Positions 27,231 to 34,900 of a stretch of 64,000 nucleotides of DNA are shown piece by piece. A program made the position numbers and the translations under genes. Position 1 is the stretch's first letter; every line of letters begins with the position of its first letter. Below the pieces are notes generated by a model. The model was not told where the DNA came from, made no database searches, and saw nothing but the letters and a program-made list of their open reading frames with translations. This DNA is from Neoroseomonas lacus (lineage in GTDB: Bacteria > Pseudomonadota > Alphaproteobacteria > Acetobacterales > Acetobacteraceae). The stretch covers positions 124,001 to 188,000 of the forward strand of contig NZ_BMKW01000002.1 in NCBI RefSeq assembly GCF_014644535.1, read 5' to 3'.

Positions 27231-28448
27231 CTACTCCGCCGCGCGCGCCGCGGGGGCGGCGGCATCGAGCGCCTCGGACAGGTCGTCGATGATGTCGGCG
27301 ACATCCTCGAGCCCGACCGACAGCCGGACCGTGCCGTCGGTGATGCCCAGGCGCGTGCGCTCCTCGGCGCCGACGCGCATATGCGTCGTGGTCGCCGGAT
27401 GCGTCGCCAGCGACTTCGCATCCCCGAGATTGTTCGAGATGTCGATCAGCCGCATCGCGTCCATGAAGCGGAAGCAGGCCTCCTTGCCGCCCTTCAGGTC
27501 GAAGGTGACCAGCGTGCCGCCCGCGCTCATCTGCGCCATCGCCAGCTTCTGCTGCGGATGGTCGTCGCGGAACGGGTAGAGCACGCGCGAGACTTCCGCC
27601 CGCTCGCCCAGCATGTCGGCGACCGCCGCGGCGGAGCGGCACATGGCGGGCACGCGCAGATGCAGCGTCTCCAGCCCCTTGAGGATGGTCCAGGCATTGA
27701 ACGGGCTGATCGACGGGCCGGTGTTGCGGATGAAGGGCTGCAACACCTCCTCGACCCACTTCTTCTTCCCCAGCACCGCGCCGCCAAGCACTCGGCCCTG
27801 GCCATCGAAATGCTTGGTGGCGGAATAGACGACGACATCGGCGCCGAAGGCCATCGGCTTCTGCAACAGCGGCGTGGCGAACACATTGTCCACCACGACG
27901 ATCGCGCCGGCCTTGTGGGCCAGCGTGCAGACCGCGCGCATATCCACGATCTCGAGCATCGGGTTGGATGGCGTCTCCAGCAGCACAAGCGCGGTCGGCT
28001 TCGACAGCGCGGCTTCCCACTGGGCGAGGTCGGCGCCATCGACGAACTCGGTCGCGATGCCGTAGCGCGGCAACAGCGTCGAGACGATCCAGTGGCAGGA
28101 CCCGAACAGCGCGCGCGAGGCGACGACGCGATCGCCGGTCTTGAGGTGGGACAGCATCGCGGCGTGCACCGCCGCCATGCCGGTGGCGGTGGCGCGGCAG
28201 GCCTCGGCGCCTTCCAGCGCGGCGATGCGTTCCTCCAGCATCACCACGGTCGGGTTGCCGAAGCGCGAATACTGGTAGTGCTGCACGGTGCCGGCGAAGG
28301 TCGCCTCGGCCTGGGCGGCGCTGTCGTAGACGAAGCCGGAGGTGAGGTACATCGCCTCGGAGGTCTCGTCGAAATCCGAGCGCATCTGCCCGCCGCGCAC
28401 CAGCAGCGTGGCAGGGCGGAGCGGACGGTCTGAACGGGACTTGGCCAT
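27231..28448 (-). CDS. metZ: O-succinylhomoserine sulfhydrylase
   Basis: 405-residue PLP enzyme of the Cys/Met metabolism family that makes homocysteine from O-succinylhomoserine and sulfide. The PLP lysine is near K212 in YSATKHFDGQGRVLGG; the family motifs YSRFGNPT, LLETPSNPM and IDISNNLGDAKSLATHP are intact. The start at 28448 (MAKSRSDRPLRP) is preferred to a slightly longer frame. A SAM-II riboswitch lies about 70 bases upstream, which fits feedback by S-adenosylmethionine and supports the metZ call over cystathionine gamma-synthase. Confidence 0.93.
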   Translation of the reverse strand: MAKSRSDRPLRPATLLVRGGQMRSDFDETSEAMYLTSGFVYDSAAQAEATFAGTVQHYQYSRFGNPTVVMLEERIAALEGAEACRATATGMAAVHAAMLSHLKTGDRVVASRALFGSCHWIVSTLLPRYGIATEFVDGADLAQWEAALSKPTALVLLETPSNPMLEIVDMRAVCTLAHKAGAIVVVDNVFATPLLQKPMAFGADVVVYSATKHFDGQGRVLGGAVLGKKKWVEEVLQPFIRNTGPSISPFNAWTILKGLETLHLRVPAMCRSAAAVADMLGERAEVSRVLYPFRDDHPQQKLAMAQMSAGGTLVTFDLKGGKEACFRFMDAMRLIDISNNLGDAKSLATHPATTTHMRVGAEERTRLGITDGTVRLSVGLEDVADIIDDLSEALDAAAPAARAAE

Positions 28449-28518
28449 GAGGGCGCACCTTCGCGACAATGGGGCTGTGTCCGGCCCTTCGCGGGCGGCG
28501 GACGCGTGGCGCCCGCAC

Positions 28519-28612
28519 GGCCGTTTAGCGCGTTTGTTTTCCGCATCCCTGGAGATGCGCCCCGGTGAAGGGACCTCGCCGCAAGCTGGCCGGACAAATC
28601 GCGAGGGGCGTT
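28519..28612 (-). ncRNA. SAM-II riboswitch upstream of metZ
   Basis: On the minus strand this leader has the SAM-II (metA motif) core in order: CCTCGC (28606-28601), GATTTG (28600-28595), GCTTGC (28586-28581), then GCGAGG (28579-28574), which pairs with the first to form the main stem. After a variable GC-rich region come the A-rich run and GCTAAA (28529-28524), the pseudoknot partner. It binds S-adenosylmethionine in known cases and shuts off methionine genes. The last conserved base is about 70 bases from the metZ ATG, so control may not act directly on the ribosome-binding site. Confidence 0.85.
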
Positions 28613-28625
28613 TCCGCCGAACGCG

Positions 28626-28655
28626 TCGTTACGCCCGGCCGGGGCCGGCGGTCAA
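28626..28655 (-). promoter_or_regulatory. Candidate metZ/riboswitch promoter
   Basis: Minus-strand -35 TTGACC (28655-28650) and -10 TAACGA (28631-28626), 18 bases apart. Transcription would begin near 28619, a few bases before the riboswitch. Read by eye. Confidence 0.45.
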
Positions 28656-28664
28656 GCAGGTGGC

Positions 28665-28694
28665 TTGCCCAGCGCCCCCGGGGCCGCTTATACG
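28665..28694 (+). promoter_or_regulatory. Candidate tRNA-Gly promoter
   Basis: -35 TTGCCC (28665-28670) and -10 TATACG (28689-28694), 18 bases apart, putting the start near 28701, three bases before the mature tRNA end. It is back to back with the metZ promoter. Confidence 0.5.
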
Positions 28695-28703
28695 GGGGGC
28701 GTT

Positions 28704-28777
28704 GCGGGCGTAGCTCAATGGTAGAGCTCTTGGTTCCCAACCAAGTGACGAGGGTTCGATTCCCTTCGCCCGCTCCA
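28704..28777 (+). tRNA. tRNA-Gly (anticodon CCC)
   Basis: 74 bases with a full cloverleaf. The acceptor stem is GCGGGCG paired with CGCCCGC, the D arm GCTC/GAGC, the anticodon stem CTTGG/CCAAG with loop TTCCCAA, and the T arm carries TTCGATT. The 3' CCA is encoded. It reads GGG codons. Confidence 0.96.
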
Positions 28778-28944
28778 TCCTTTCCGCGGCGAACGTCGGC
28801 CGGGGCGCACATCGAACCGCCTATCTTCCTGGTTGAATTACATGTTCCTCACGAGCATGCTCGCGCCCGGTTCTTTTTCTCTGCGCGGCGGTGAGCCGGC
28901 GCCCCAATACCGTTGGCAGAGACGAGGTCGGGAGACGTCGCCGC

Positions 28945-29415
28945 ATGTCCACCTCGCTCAACCAAAGTTCTGACGACGAGGAATCTTCCGGAAGCGAATC
29001 GTCTGATCCAGGCAGCCTGAGCGCCTATGTCCTCGTGAAGTGGAGCTTCTTCAGGGACAACACCATCGTCGGATCCGGAGAGAACATCTCGCTCGACGGT
29101 GATGGTGGGCTGGATGACCTGATCACCTACCTGGTCGATGACCTTCGCAAGACGGACATCGTGATCTACAGCGGCGTCCATGGCACACCGTCGGGCATGC
29201 TCCAGATAGACGACCCCGACTTCGTCCAGGACGACATGGATGCCCTTGCGCAGGACGCGGACGGCCTGCGCATCGTCATCAAGCCTGTCGATTTCGACGT
29301 CGCGCAGCACCGCATCCCTGACGGCATGCGCAGCGATCTCGACGACCCCAACACCTGCGTTGTTCTGGGTTGGTGCAACAGCAGGTACTACCTGAGCTTC
29401 ATGCAGTACCTCTGA
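28945..29415 (+). CDS. Hypothetical acidic protein next to tRNA-Gly
   Basis: 156-residue protein I do not recognise. Residues 1-25 are Ser/Glu/Asp-rich and look disordered (SSDDEESSGSESSD). The rest appears folded: AYVLVKWSFFRDNTIVGSGE, a Leu/Asp-rich helix (DDLITYLVDDLRKTD) and IVIYSGVHGTPSGMLQ, with several later aspartates. No signal or membrane segment. Composition is less GC-rich than its neighbours, and it sits directly behind a tRNA gene, a frequent entry point for foreign DNA. The ATG at 28945 is a choice; an upstream in-frame start exists at 28891. Confidence 0.6.
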   Translation: MSTSLNQSSDDEESSGSESSDPGSLSAYVLVKWSFFRDNTIVGSGENISLDGDGGLDDLITYLVDDLRKTDIVIYSGVHGTPSGMLQIDDPDFVQDDMDALAQDADGLRIVIKPVDFDVAQHRIPDGMRSDLDDPNTCVVLGWCNSRYYLSFMQYL

Positions 29416-29606
29416 CCCGCCTCGATCCCCGCACGGCGGCGGAACGGTATCGCGCGGCCCGGGCACGCCAGGGCCATCAGGGCTTGGCCGCTCGCCTGAT
29501 CGCATCAAGGCGAGTGCCGGCGGCATGCCGAAGGGGGAAGGCCCGGGATGCCAAGACCCGCCCGATGCGCAATGCTCCGCCGCGATTCGACGGAGGACGC
29601 CCCATC

Positions 29607-30581
29607 ATGGCCCATCACCCACAACGCCGCGCGCTGCTCGCCGGCCTCGCCGCCGCGCCGCTCGCCGCAGGCACCGCCCGCGCCCAGGCCGACTGGCCGA
29701 ACCGCCCGGTCCGCCTGATCATCCCCTCCGCCGCCGGCGGCGCGGCGGATTTCATCGGCCGCACCCTTGGCCGCTTCCTCGAGCCGCATCTGCGCCAGCC
29801 CGTGGTGGTGGACAACCGCCCCGGCGCCGGCGGCATCACCGGCACCGAGGCCGCCAAGCAGGCCGCGCCGGACGGCTACACCTTCCTCATCGCCACCAAC
29901 TCGACCCATTCGGCAAATGCCTTCCTCTATCGCCGCCTGCCCTACGACCCGGTGCGCGACTTCGCCCATGTCGGCATGCTCGGCACCTTCGCGACCATCG
30001 CCGTGGTGCCCGCCGAGGCGCCCTACAAGACCATCCCGGCGCTGGTCGCCCAGGCGCGCGCCAATCCGGACCGGATGTTCTTCGGCTACTACTCCTCCTC
30101 CTCGCTGGTGCCGTCGGCGCTGCTCAAGGCGCGCGCCGATCTCGAGATCACCGGCGCGGCCTATCGCAACATCACCCAGATCATGCCCGACCTGATCAGC
30201 GGGCAGATCCAGTTCGCCTTCCTCGACAGCCTCTCGGCCGCCGCCGCGCTGCAATCGGGCCGCCTGACGCCGATCGCCGTCACCTCCCCGCAGCGATCGC
30301 CGCTGATGCCGGAGCTGCCGACCGTCGCCGAGACGATCCCCGACTTCGTCGTGCAGGGTTGGTTCGGCCTCACGGCGCCGGCCGGCACGCCACGGCCCAT
30401 CCTCGACCGCATGCAGACGCTGCTGCGCGAGGCGGCGGCCGACCCCACCCTGGTCGAGGCCGTTACCCGCCAGGGCCTGACGCCCGGTTTCATGACCGGC
30501 GCCGAGATGGATCGCTTCCTGGTCGATGACCGCGCCCGTTGGCAGGAATGGGTGCGCATCGCCGGCATCGAGCCGGAGTGA
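29607..30581 (+). CDS. Bug family solute-binding receptor (second)
   Basis: 324-residue Bug/TctC receptor with a signal peptide (PQRRALLAGLAAAPLAAGTARA) and the signature NRPGAGGITGTEAAKQAAPDGYTF. Ligand unknown; relatives bind small carboxylates. GGAGG lies upstream of the ATG at 29607. Like the first Bug gene it overlaps a hydrolase gene by four bases, here as GTGA. Confidence 0.93.
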   Translation: MAHHPQRRALLAGLAAAPLAAGTARAQADWPNRPVRLIIPSAAGGAADFIGRTLGRFLEPHLRQPVVVDNRPGAGGITGTEAAKQAAPDGYTFLIATNSTHSANAFLYRRLPYDPVRDFAHVGMLGTFATIAVVPAEAPYKTIPALVAQARANPDRMFFGYYSSSSLVPSALLKARADLEITGAAYRNITQIMPDLISGQIQFAFLDSLSAAAALQSGRLTPIAVTSPQRSPLMPELPTVAETIPDFVVQGWFGLTAPAGTPRPILDRMQTLLREAAADPTLVEAVTRQGLTPGFMTGAEMDRFLVDDRARWQEWVRIAGIEPE

Positions 30582-31399
30582 GCATCGCCCCACCCGCCGG
30601 CCTCGCGTCGCCCGGCACGCGCCGCCCGGCCGGCGACCGGGCGGCGTTCTTCGCCACCAAAGGTGTCGGCCCGACCATCCTGTGCATCCCCGGCGGCTAT
30701 CACGGTGCCTGGTGCTTCGCCGCCTGGATGGCGATCTTCACGGAGGCCGGCATCGCCGCGGCGGCGCTGGAGACGCGCGGCAAGGGCAGCCTGGCCACCG
30801 CCGCCGAGCCGGCCACCGGCATCGAGGACTACGCGACCGACGCCGTCGCCGCCGCCATGGCGCTCGGCGGCCCGGTGGTGCTGCTCGGCCATAGCCTCGG
30901 CGCACTCATCGCCATGCGCGCCGCGATGCGCCTGCCGCGCGTCGCCGGCCTGTTGCTGGTCGCCCCCTCCCCGCCGGGCAACATGCCAGGCGTCGCCGCC
31001 GTGCCAACCGTGCCGGAGGGCGCGCTGATCCCACCGCCGGCCGAGGCCCTGGCCGTTACCCGCTTCCTTGGTGGCGAGCGGCCGGCGGGGCTGGCTGGCT
31101 ACCTCGCGGCGCTGTCGCCAGAATCGCCACGGGCGCTGAACGATCGTTACGCCCTGCGCGTGCTGGTCGACCCGGCCCGCTTCGCCACCATCCCCAGCCT
31201 GGTCGTCGAGGCCGGGCGCGACGATGCCGAGCGCCACCCGGCCGGCCAGGATGCCGCGATCAGCCGCTTCCTCGGCGGCGAGCACCTGCTGCTAACAGCC
31301 ATGCCGCATTGCATGATGCTCGGCCCCTGGGCCGTGGAGTCGGCCGCGCCGTTGATCGCCTGGCATCGCGCGCGGTTTGCCCGAGGCGAGGAACGGTAA
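30578..31399 (+). CDS. Alpha/beta hydrolase
   Basis: 273-residue alpha/beta-hydrolase fold enzyme. The oxyanion-hole region is CIPGGYHGAWCF, the nucleophile S106 sits in GHSLG, and a late MPHCMML supplies the probable catalytic His. The GTG start overlaps the Bug receptor stop (GTGA), so both are translated together. No secretion signal, so it likely works on the compound after uptake. Substrate unknown. The two-hairpin repeat follows its stop. Confidence 0.88.
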   Translation: MSIAPPAGLASPGTRRPAGDRAAFFATKGVGPTILCIPGGYHGAWCFAAWMAIFTEAGIAAAALETRGKGSLATAAEPATGIEDYATDAVAAAMALGGPVVLLGHSLGALIAMRAAMRLPRVAGLLLVAPSPPGNMPGVAAVPTVPEGALIPPPAEALAVTRFLGGERPAGLAGYLAALSPESPRALNDRYALRVLVDPARFATIPSLVVEAGRDDAERHPAGQDAAISRFLGGEHLLLTAMPHCMMLGPWAVESAAPLIAWHRARFARGEER

Positions 31400-31465
31400 G
31401 GCTGGCGGGGCGGCGCCCCTCACGCCCGAAGGTTTGGAACCGGAGAGGGGCAGAGCCCCTCTCCG
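31400..31465. repeat. Constant-hairpin repeat between convergent genes
   Basis: Between the hydrolase (+) and the coiled-coil lipoprotein (-). The left part has an imperfect GGGGC/GCCCC hairpin beginning nine bases after the stop. The right part is a perfect 11-base-pair hairpin at 31441-31465 with arms CGGAGAGGGGC and GCCCCTCTCCG around AGA, five bases from the minus-strand stop. The second, variable hairpin is missing here. Confidence 0.75.
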
Positions 31466-31469
31466 CGGG

Positions 31470-32852
31470 TCAGCGCGGCGCCGGCGTCGCAGCGGGCGCG
31501 TCCGGCACCGGCGCGATGACCGTCACCGGCGAGCCCTGCAGCGCCTCCCGCGCCACACGCAGCCGCGTCTCCACGTCGTTCAGCTCGCCGCGCCGGTCAT
31601 TCAGCCGCGTCTCCGCCGCCGCGACCTGCCCGGCCAGTTCGGCCCGTCGCCGTTCGGAAGCCGCGATTTCGTTGCGCGCCGCCTCGGACTGGGTGGTCAG
31701 CTCCGCGCGCTGGCGCTGGGCGGCGGCGAGTTCGGCACGCGCGGCCTCGGCCTGCCGTTGGGCCGCCGCGGCCTCGACCCGGGCCGCCTCGGCCTGCGCG
31801 CGACCGCGGGCGGCTTCCTCCTCCGCCCGCCGGATCAGCTCGGCCGCGCGGCGATCGGCCTCCCGCGCCGCGGCCTGCCGCTCGGCCAGGGTGCGCTCGG
31901 CCGTCTGCCCCTGGTCGCGCAGCGTGGTGACGCGGCGCTCCTCGGCGGCGGCCGACTCGCGCAGCTGGGCGAGCTGGCGCTCGGCCTCGGCCACGCTGCC
32001 GCGCAATTCGGTCACCCGCGTCTGCAGGCCACGCAGCTCGGCCGCTGTCTGGTCGCGGGAGGTGGTCAGCCGGGCGACCTCGCCGCTGAGCTGCGTCGCC
32101 GCCGTCCGTCGCGTGGCGGCCTCGGCCTGGGCGGCGGTCGCGGCGTCGCGCGCGGCGGCGAGACGGGCCTCCTGCTCGGCGATGCGTGCCGCCTGTTCGG
32201 CGGCGCGGGCACGCAATTCGGCGAGGCGGCGCTCCTCGGCCCCGGCGTTGGCGCCAAGCTGGGAAAGACGCTGTTCCGCGGCGGCCGCTTCAGCGCGGAG
32301 GCCGGCGAGGCGGCGTTCCTCCCCGCTCGCCTGCCCGCCCAGCGTCCCGACGCGGGCCTCGAAGGCGGCAATGTCGCCACGCAGCGCGGTGATGCGTTGC
32401 TGTTCCGTCGTCATCTGCTGGCGCAATCCGCTCAGGCGGGACTCGGCATCGGCCACCCCGGCGCGGCGCTCGTCGAGCATCATCTGCGTCTGCCCGGCTT
32501 CCCCGCGCAGGCTGGCGAGGCGTCGCTCCTCGGCCTCGGCCTGCTGGGCCAGCCCGGCGGCCTGTTGTTCGGCCGTGCCGCGGCCACGCTGGGCGGTGCC
32601 GAGCGCGGCGCGGGCCTGCGCCACGCTCCGTTCGACCTGCCTCAGGTCGCCGCGGGCCTGGCGCTCGGTGGCCAGCGTGCCTTGCAGCGTCGCCACCTGG
32701 GCGGTGAGGTCGCGGCCGCGCGCTTCGGACGCGGCAAGGTCGCGTTCAAGTCCCTGGACACGTTCGGTGCGTTCAAGGGTCAACCCGCAACCTGGCAGCA
32801 GCGCGACAGAAGCGAGCAGGGCCAGGCGGGGCAGGATGCGGGTGGCGGTCAT
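31470..32852 (-). CDS. Long coiled-coil lipoprotein
   Basis: 460-residue protein with a lipoprotein signal (LALLASVALLPGC, lipobox LPGC near residue 20). Nearly all of the rest is heptad-like sequence rich in Ala, Glu, Arg and Gln (for example EERRLASLRGEAGQ), predicting one very long coiled coil, then a short Pro/Ala tail. The length would span tens of nanometres, so it could bridge envelope layers or act as a spacer. The ATG at 32852 is chosen because GGAG lies eight bases upstream; two codons earlier is possible. No enzyme domain; function unknown. Confidence 0.75.
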   Translation of the reverse strand: MTATRILPRLALLASVALLPGCGLTLERTERVQGLERDLAASEARGRDLTAQVATLQGTLATERQARGDLRQVERSVAQARAALGTAQRGRGTAEQQAAGLAQQAEAEERRLASLRGEAGQTQMMLDERRAGVADAESRLSGLRQQMTTEQQRITALRGDIAAFEARVGTLGGQASGEERRLAGLRAEAAAAEQRLSQLGANAGAEERRLAELRARAAEQAARIAEQEARLAAARDAATAAQAEAATRRTAATQLSGEVARLTTSRDQTAAELRGLQTRVTELRGSVAEAERQLAQLRESAAAEERRVTTLRDQGQTAERTLAERQAAAREADRRAAELIRRAEEEAARGRAQAEAARVEAAAAQRQAEAARAELAAAQRQRAELTTQSEAARNEIAASERRRAELAGQVAAAETRLNDRRGELNDVETRLRVAREALQGSPVTVIAPVPDAPAATPAPR

Positions 32853-33045
32853 CAGCATCGCTCCGGACGGCGATCCCGCCAGGCCGGGACGCACGGTGAA
32901 TCATAGGACCGCGGTCGTGGCCTGAGTCCAGCCCGCCACGGTTGCAATCTGGCGCAAAGCGTCGCCCGACGAGAATGAGGCACGACCTGTTGCCGAAGGG
33001 TTGACCGCCGGTTGCCTGCGCCGTCGTCATCGCGTGACGCGCTGA

Positions 33046-33900
33046 TCAATCCGGTCCCTGGTCGAGCCCCGCGCGCAGCATCCCGTCCGGGTCGGCGACC
33101 AAACCCTCTCGCAGGAACAGGTCGATCAGCACCAGGTTGACGTTGAACTTGATGCCATCGCCCTCGCGCACCGCCTCCAGCAGGCGGGTCGCGGGCCACA
33201 GTTCGAAACGCTCGACCTCGTCGTCATTGGGGATGGGCAGTACGCCCTCGGGGATGTGGAGGTCGTAGCAATGCAGCACGTCGCGCCGCAGCCCCTCGGC
33301 ATTGGCCATGACGTAGGAGACCCGCCCGGCCGGCCGTGCGGCGATGGCGAGCTCGGGCGGCAGCGAGGCTTCCTCCGCCGCTTCCTTCACCAGGCATTCC
33401 TCGGGCGTAAGCCCGGCCGGGATGCCGCCGGCGACGATGTTGTCGAGCTGGCCGGGGGCGACGGCCTTGTCCTTGGCGCGCAGCCCGACCCAGACATGCA
33501 GCCCATCCGCCCGGCGCACCAGCCCGTTCACATGCACGCCCTGGGACATCACGCCGAAGGCCGGCAGGGCGCCACGGTCGAGTGCGGCGAGCGCCGGCCC
33601 GGTGCTGGTCGCGCGCACGTCGAAGGCCTCGCGGCGGATGCGCAGGAAACCGCCGGCGGCCAGGGCGGGCAGCACCTCCGACAGCGCCTCGCTGCGCATG
33701 CCCGGGCTGCGCAGCCGTGCGGCGAGCGCCACCCCGTCGCGGTCGAAATGGAAGTCGCGCGGCCGGAAGGTCAGCGCCTGGGCGAGGTCGGGGGAAACCC
33801 AGCCGACCTGCGCCGCGCCGATGCGGAACGGGATCAGCCCGGCGGGCGAGCCGATGTTATTGCAGGCATCGATGTGGCGCTGGAGGGCGGGGTCGGGCAT
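33046..33900 (-). CDS. DUF4743/Nudix hydrolase
   Basis: 284-residue protein with an N-terminal DUF4743-like region and a C-terminal Nudix domain, as in the proteins related to the C-terminal part of eukaryotic thiamine-pyrophosphokinase-like Nudix enzymes. The Nudix box reads GGIPAGLTPEECLVKEAAEEASL; it has Lys instead of the usual Arg before the EExxEE glutamates. It likely hydrolyses a nucleoside-diphosphate-linked compound; substrate inferred only. The start MPDPALQRHIDACN at 33900 is typical; the open frame continues upstream without family similarity. Confidence 0.85.
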   Translation of the reverse strand: MPDPALQRHIDACNNIGSPAGLIPFRIGAAQVGWVSPDLAQALTFRPRDFHFDRDGVALAARLRSPGMRSEALSEVLPALAAGGFLRIRREAFDVRATSTGPALAALDRGALPAFGVMSQGVHVNGLVRRADGLHVWVGLRAKDKAVAPGQLDNIVAGGIPAGLTPEECLVKEAAEEASLPPELAIAARPAGRVSYVMANAEGLRRDVLHCYDLHIPEGVLPIPNDDEVERFELWPATRLLEAVREGDGIKFNVNLVLIDLFLREGLVADPDGMLRAGLDQGPD

Positions 33901-33932
33901 GCGGCCTCGGATGTTGGCGCGGGACAGGCTGC

Positions 33933-34679
33933 TCAGGAGCGGGGCCGGACGCGGGCGTAGGAGAGGTAGTGATAGGTATCGCGTGGCCAGCGATCGGCAA
34001 GCACCGAGGCCGGCATGCTCATCTCCTCCTGCCACGCATCGGCGAGCACCGCGGTATCGGCCCATTGGTCGAAGGGCGGTTCCTTCTGGTTGCCCGAAAC
34101 ATCCGGAATGCCCAGCACCGCGACGGTGTGGTTGCGGAAGAAGCGCGGCCCGCTGCGCGGCAGGATCAGGATCAGGTCGAGCGGCGCCACCCCCGCATGG
34201 CGCATGAGCGCGAAGGCGGTCGAGGCGATGTAGCCGCAATTGCCCGCACCGTGCCGGATCGCCAGATGCGCGATCTCGTCCAGATGGTCGATCCGGTAAG
34301 GATCGAGGTTGGACAGCGTCATGGCATAGGCCTCGTCGTAGTCGAGCTCGCCCACGCCGGTATCGACCTGGCCCGTCGCGATGGTGGAGGTCATCCAGCG
34401 GTCCAGCTCGGCGCCGAGGCGGCGGATTGCGAAGGGGTCGTCCGGCCGCTTTTCCGGCCGGTCGAAGCTGCGCAGGCCGCGTGGCCCGCCGGCGGGAACC
34501 TGCCCGCCCCAGCTGCCGCCGCTGAAGGGTGCGATCTGGTTGGACGGGCCGGCCGAGATCAGGGCGCGGGTGATCTTGATCGCGGTTGTCGCCGCGATCG
34601 GGAGGTTGCCGGCGATCGGCCGGATCGGCCCGGCCAGCGCCGCGATGCGATGCTGCTTGGCCTCGAGTTCGGGTGTCAT
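33933..34679 (-). CDS. Hypothetical protein with a possible Cys-His-Asp site
   Basis: 248-residue cytoplasmic protein I do not recognise by name. C148 lies in RHGAGNCGYIAS followed by a helix, H184 in RNHTVAVLG on a beta strand, and D204 in PPFDQWAD. This order and spacing match papain-like/transglutaminase-like cysteine hydrolases, where GNCG-helix, NHxxV and D-x-W supply the triad. The N-terminal 90 residues show no domain. No signal peptide; the gene is followed at 32 bases by the Nudix gene on the same strand. The catalytic reading is a hypothesis. Confidence 0.55.
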   Translation of the reverse strand: MTPELEAKQHRIAALAGPIRPIAGNLPIAATTAIKITRALISAGPSNQIAPFSGGSWGGQVPAGGPRGLRSFDRPEKRPDDPFAIRRLGAELDRWMTSTIATGQVDTGVGELDYDEAYAMTLSNLDPYRIDHLDEIAHLAIRHGAGNCGYIASTAFALMRHAGVAPLDLILILPRSGPRFFRNHTVAVLGIPDVSGNQKEPPFDQWADTAVLADAWQEEMSMPASVLADRWPRDTYHYLSYARVRPRS

Positions 34680-34900
34680 GCGGAGTCCGGCGGCAAAGAC
34701 GTGAAACAGGGGCGCGTGGTGGTCACGCACGCGGCCCGACGGAAGAACGATGTTCAGCGCGTGGCCACCCCGCTGGCAATGCACGGCTTCACACCGCGGG
34801 GCCTTGCATCCGGCGCGTGGATGGCGCCCATGCGTAGCGGGCGCTTCCCCAGATCGCTCGCCCACCCCATCTGGCGGGTCCCGACCGGAGTCCGAAACGC

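Noticed and set aside
26422..28518. 698-codon open frame on the minus strand over metZ and the LysE gene
   Set aside because: It overlaps two well-supported genes in another frame and has the Arg/Gly/Ala composition of high-GC shadow frames.
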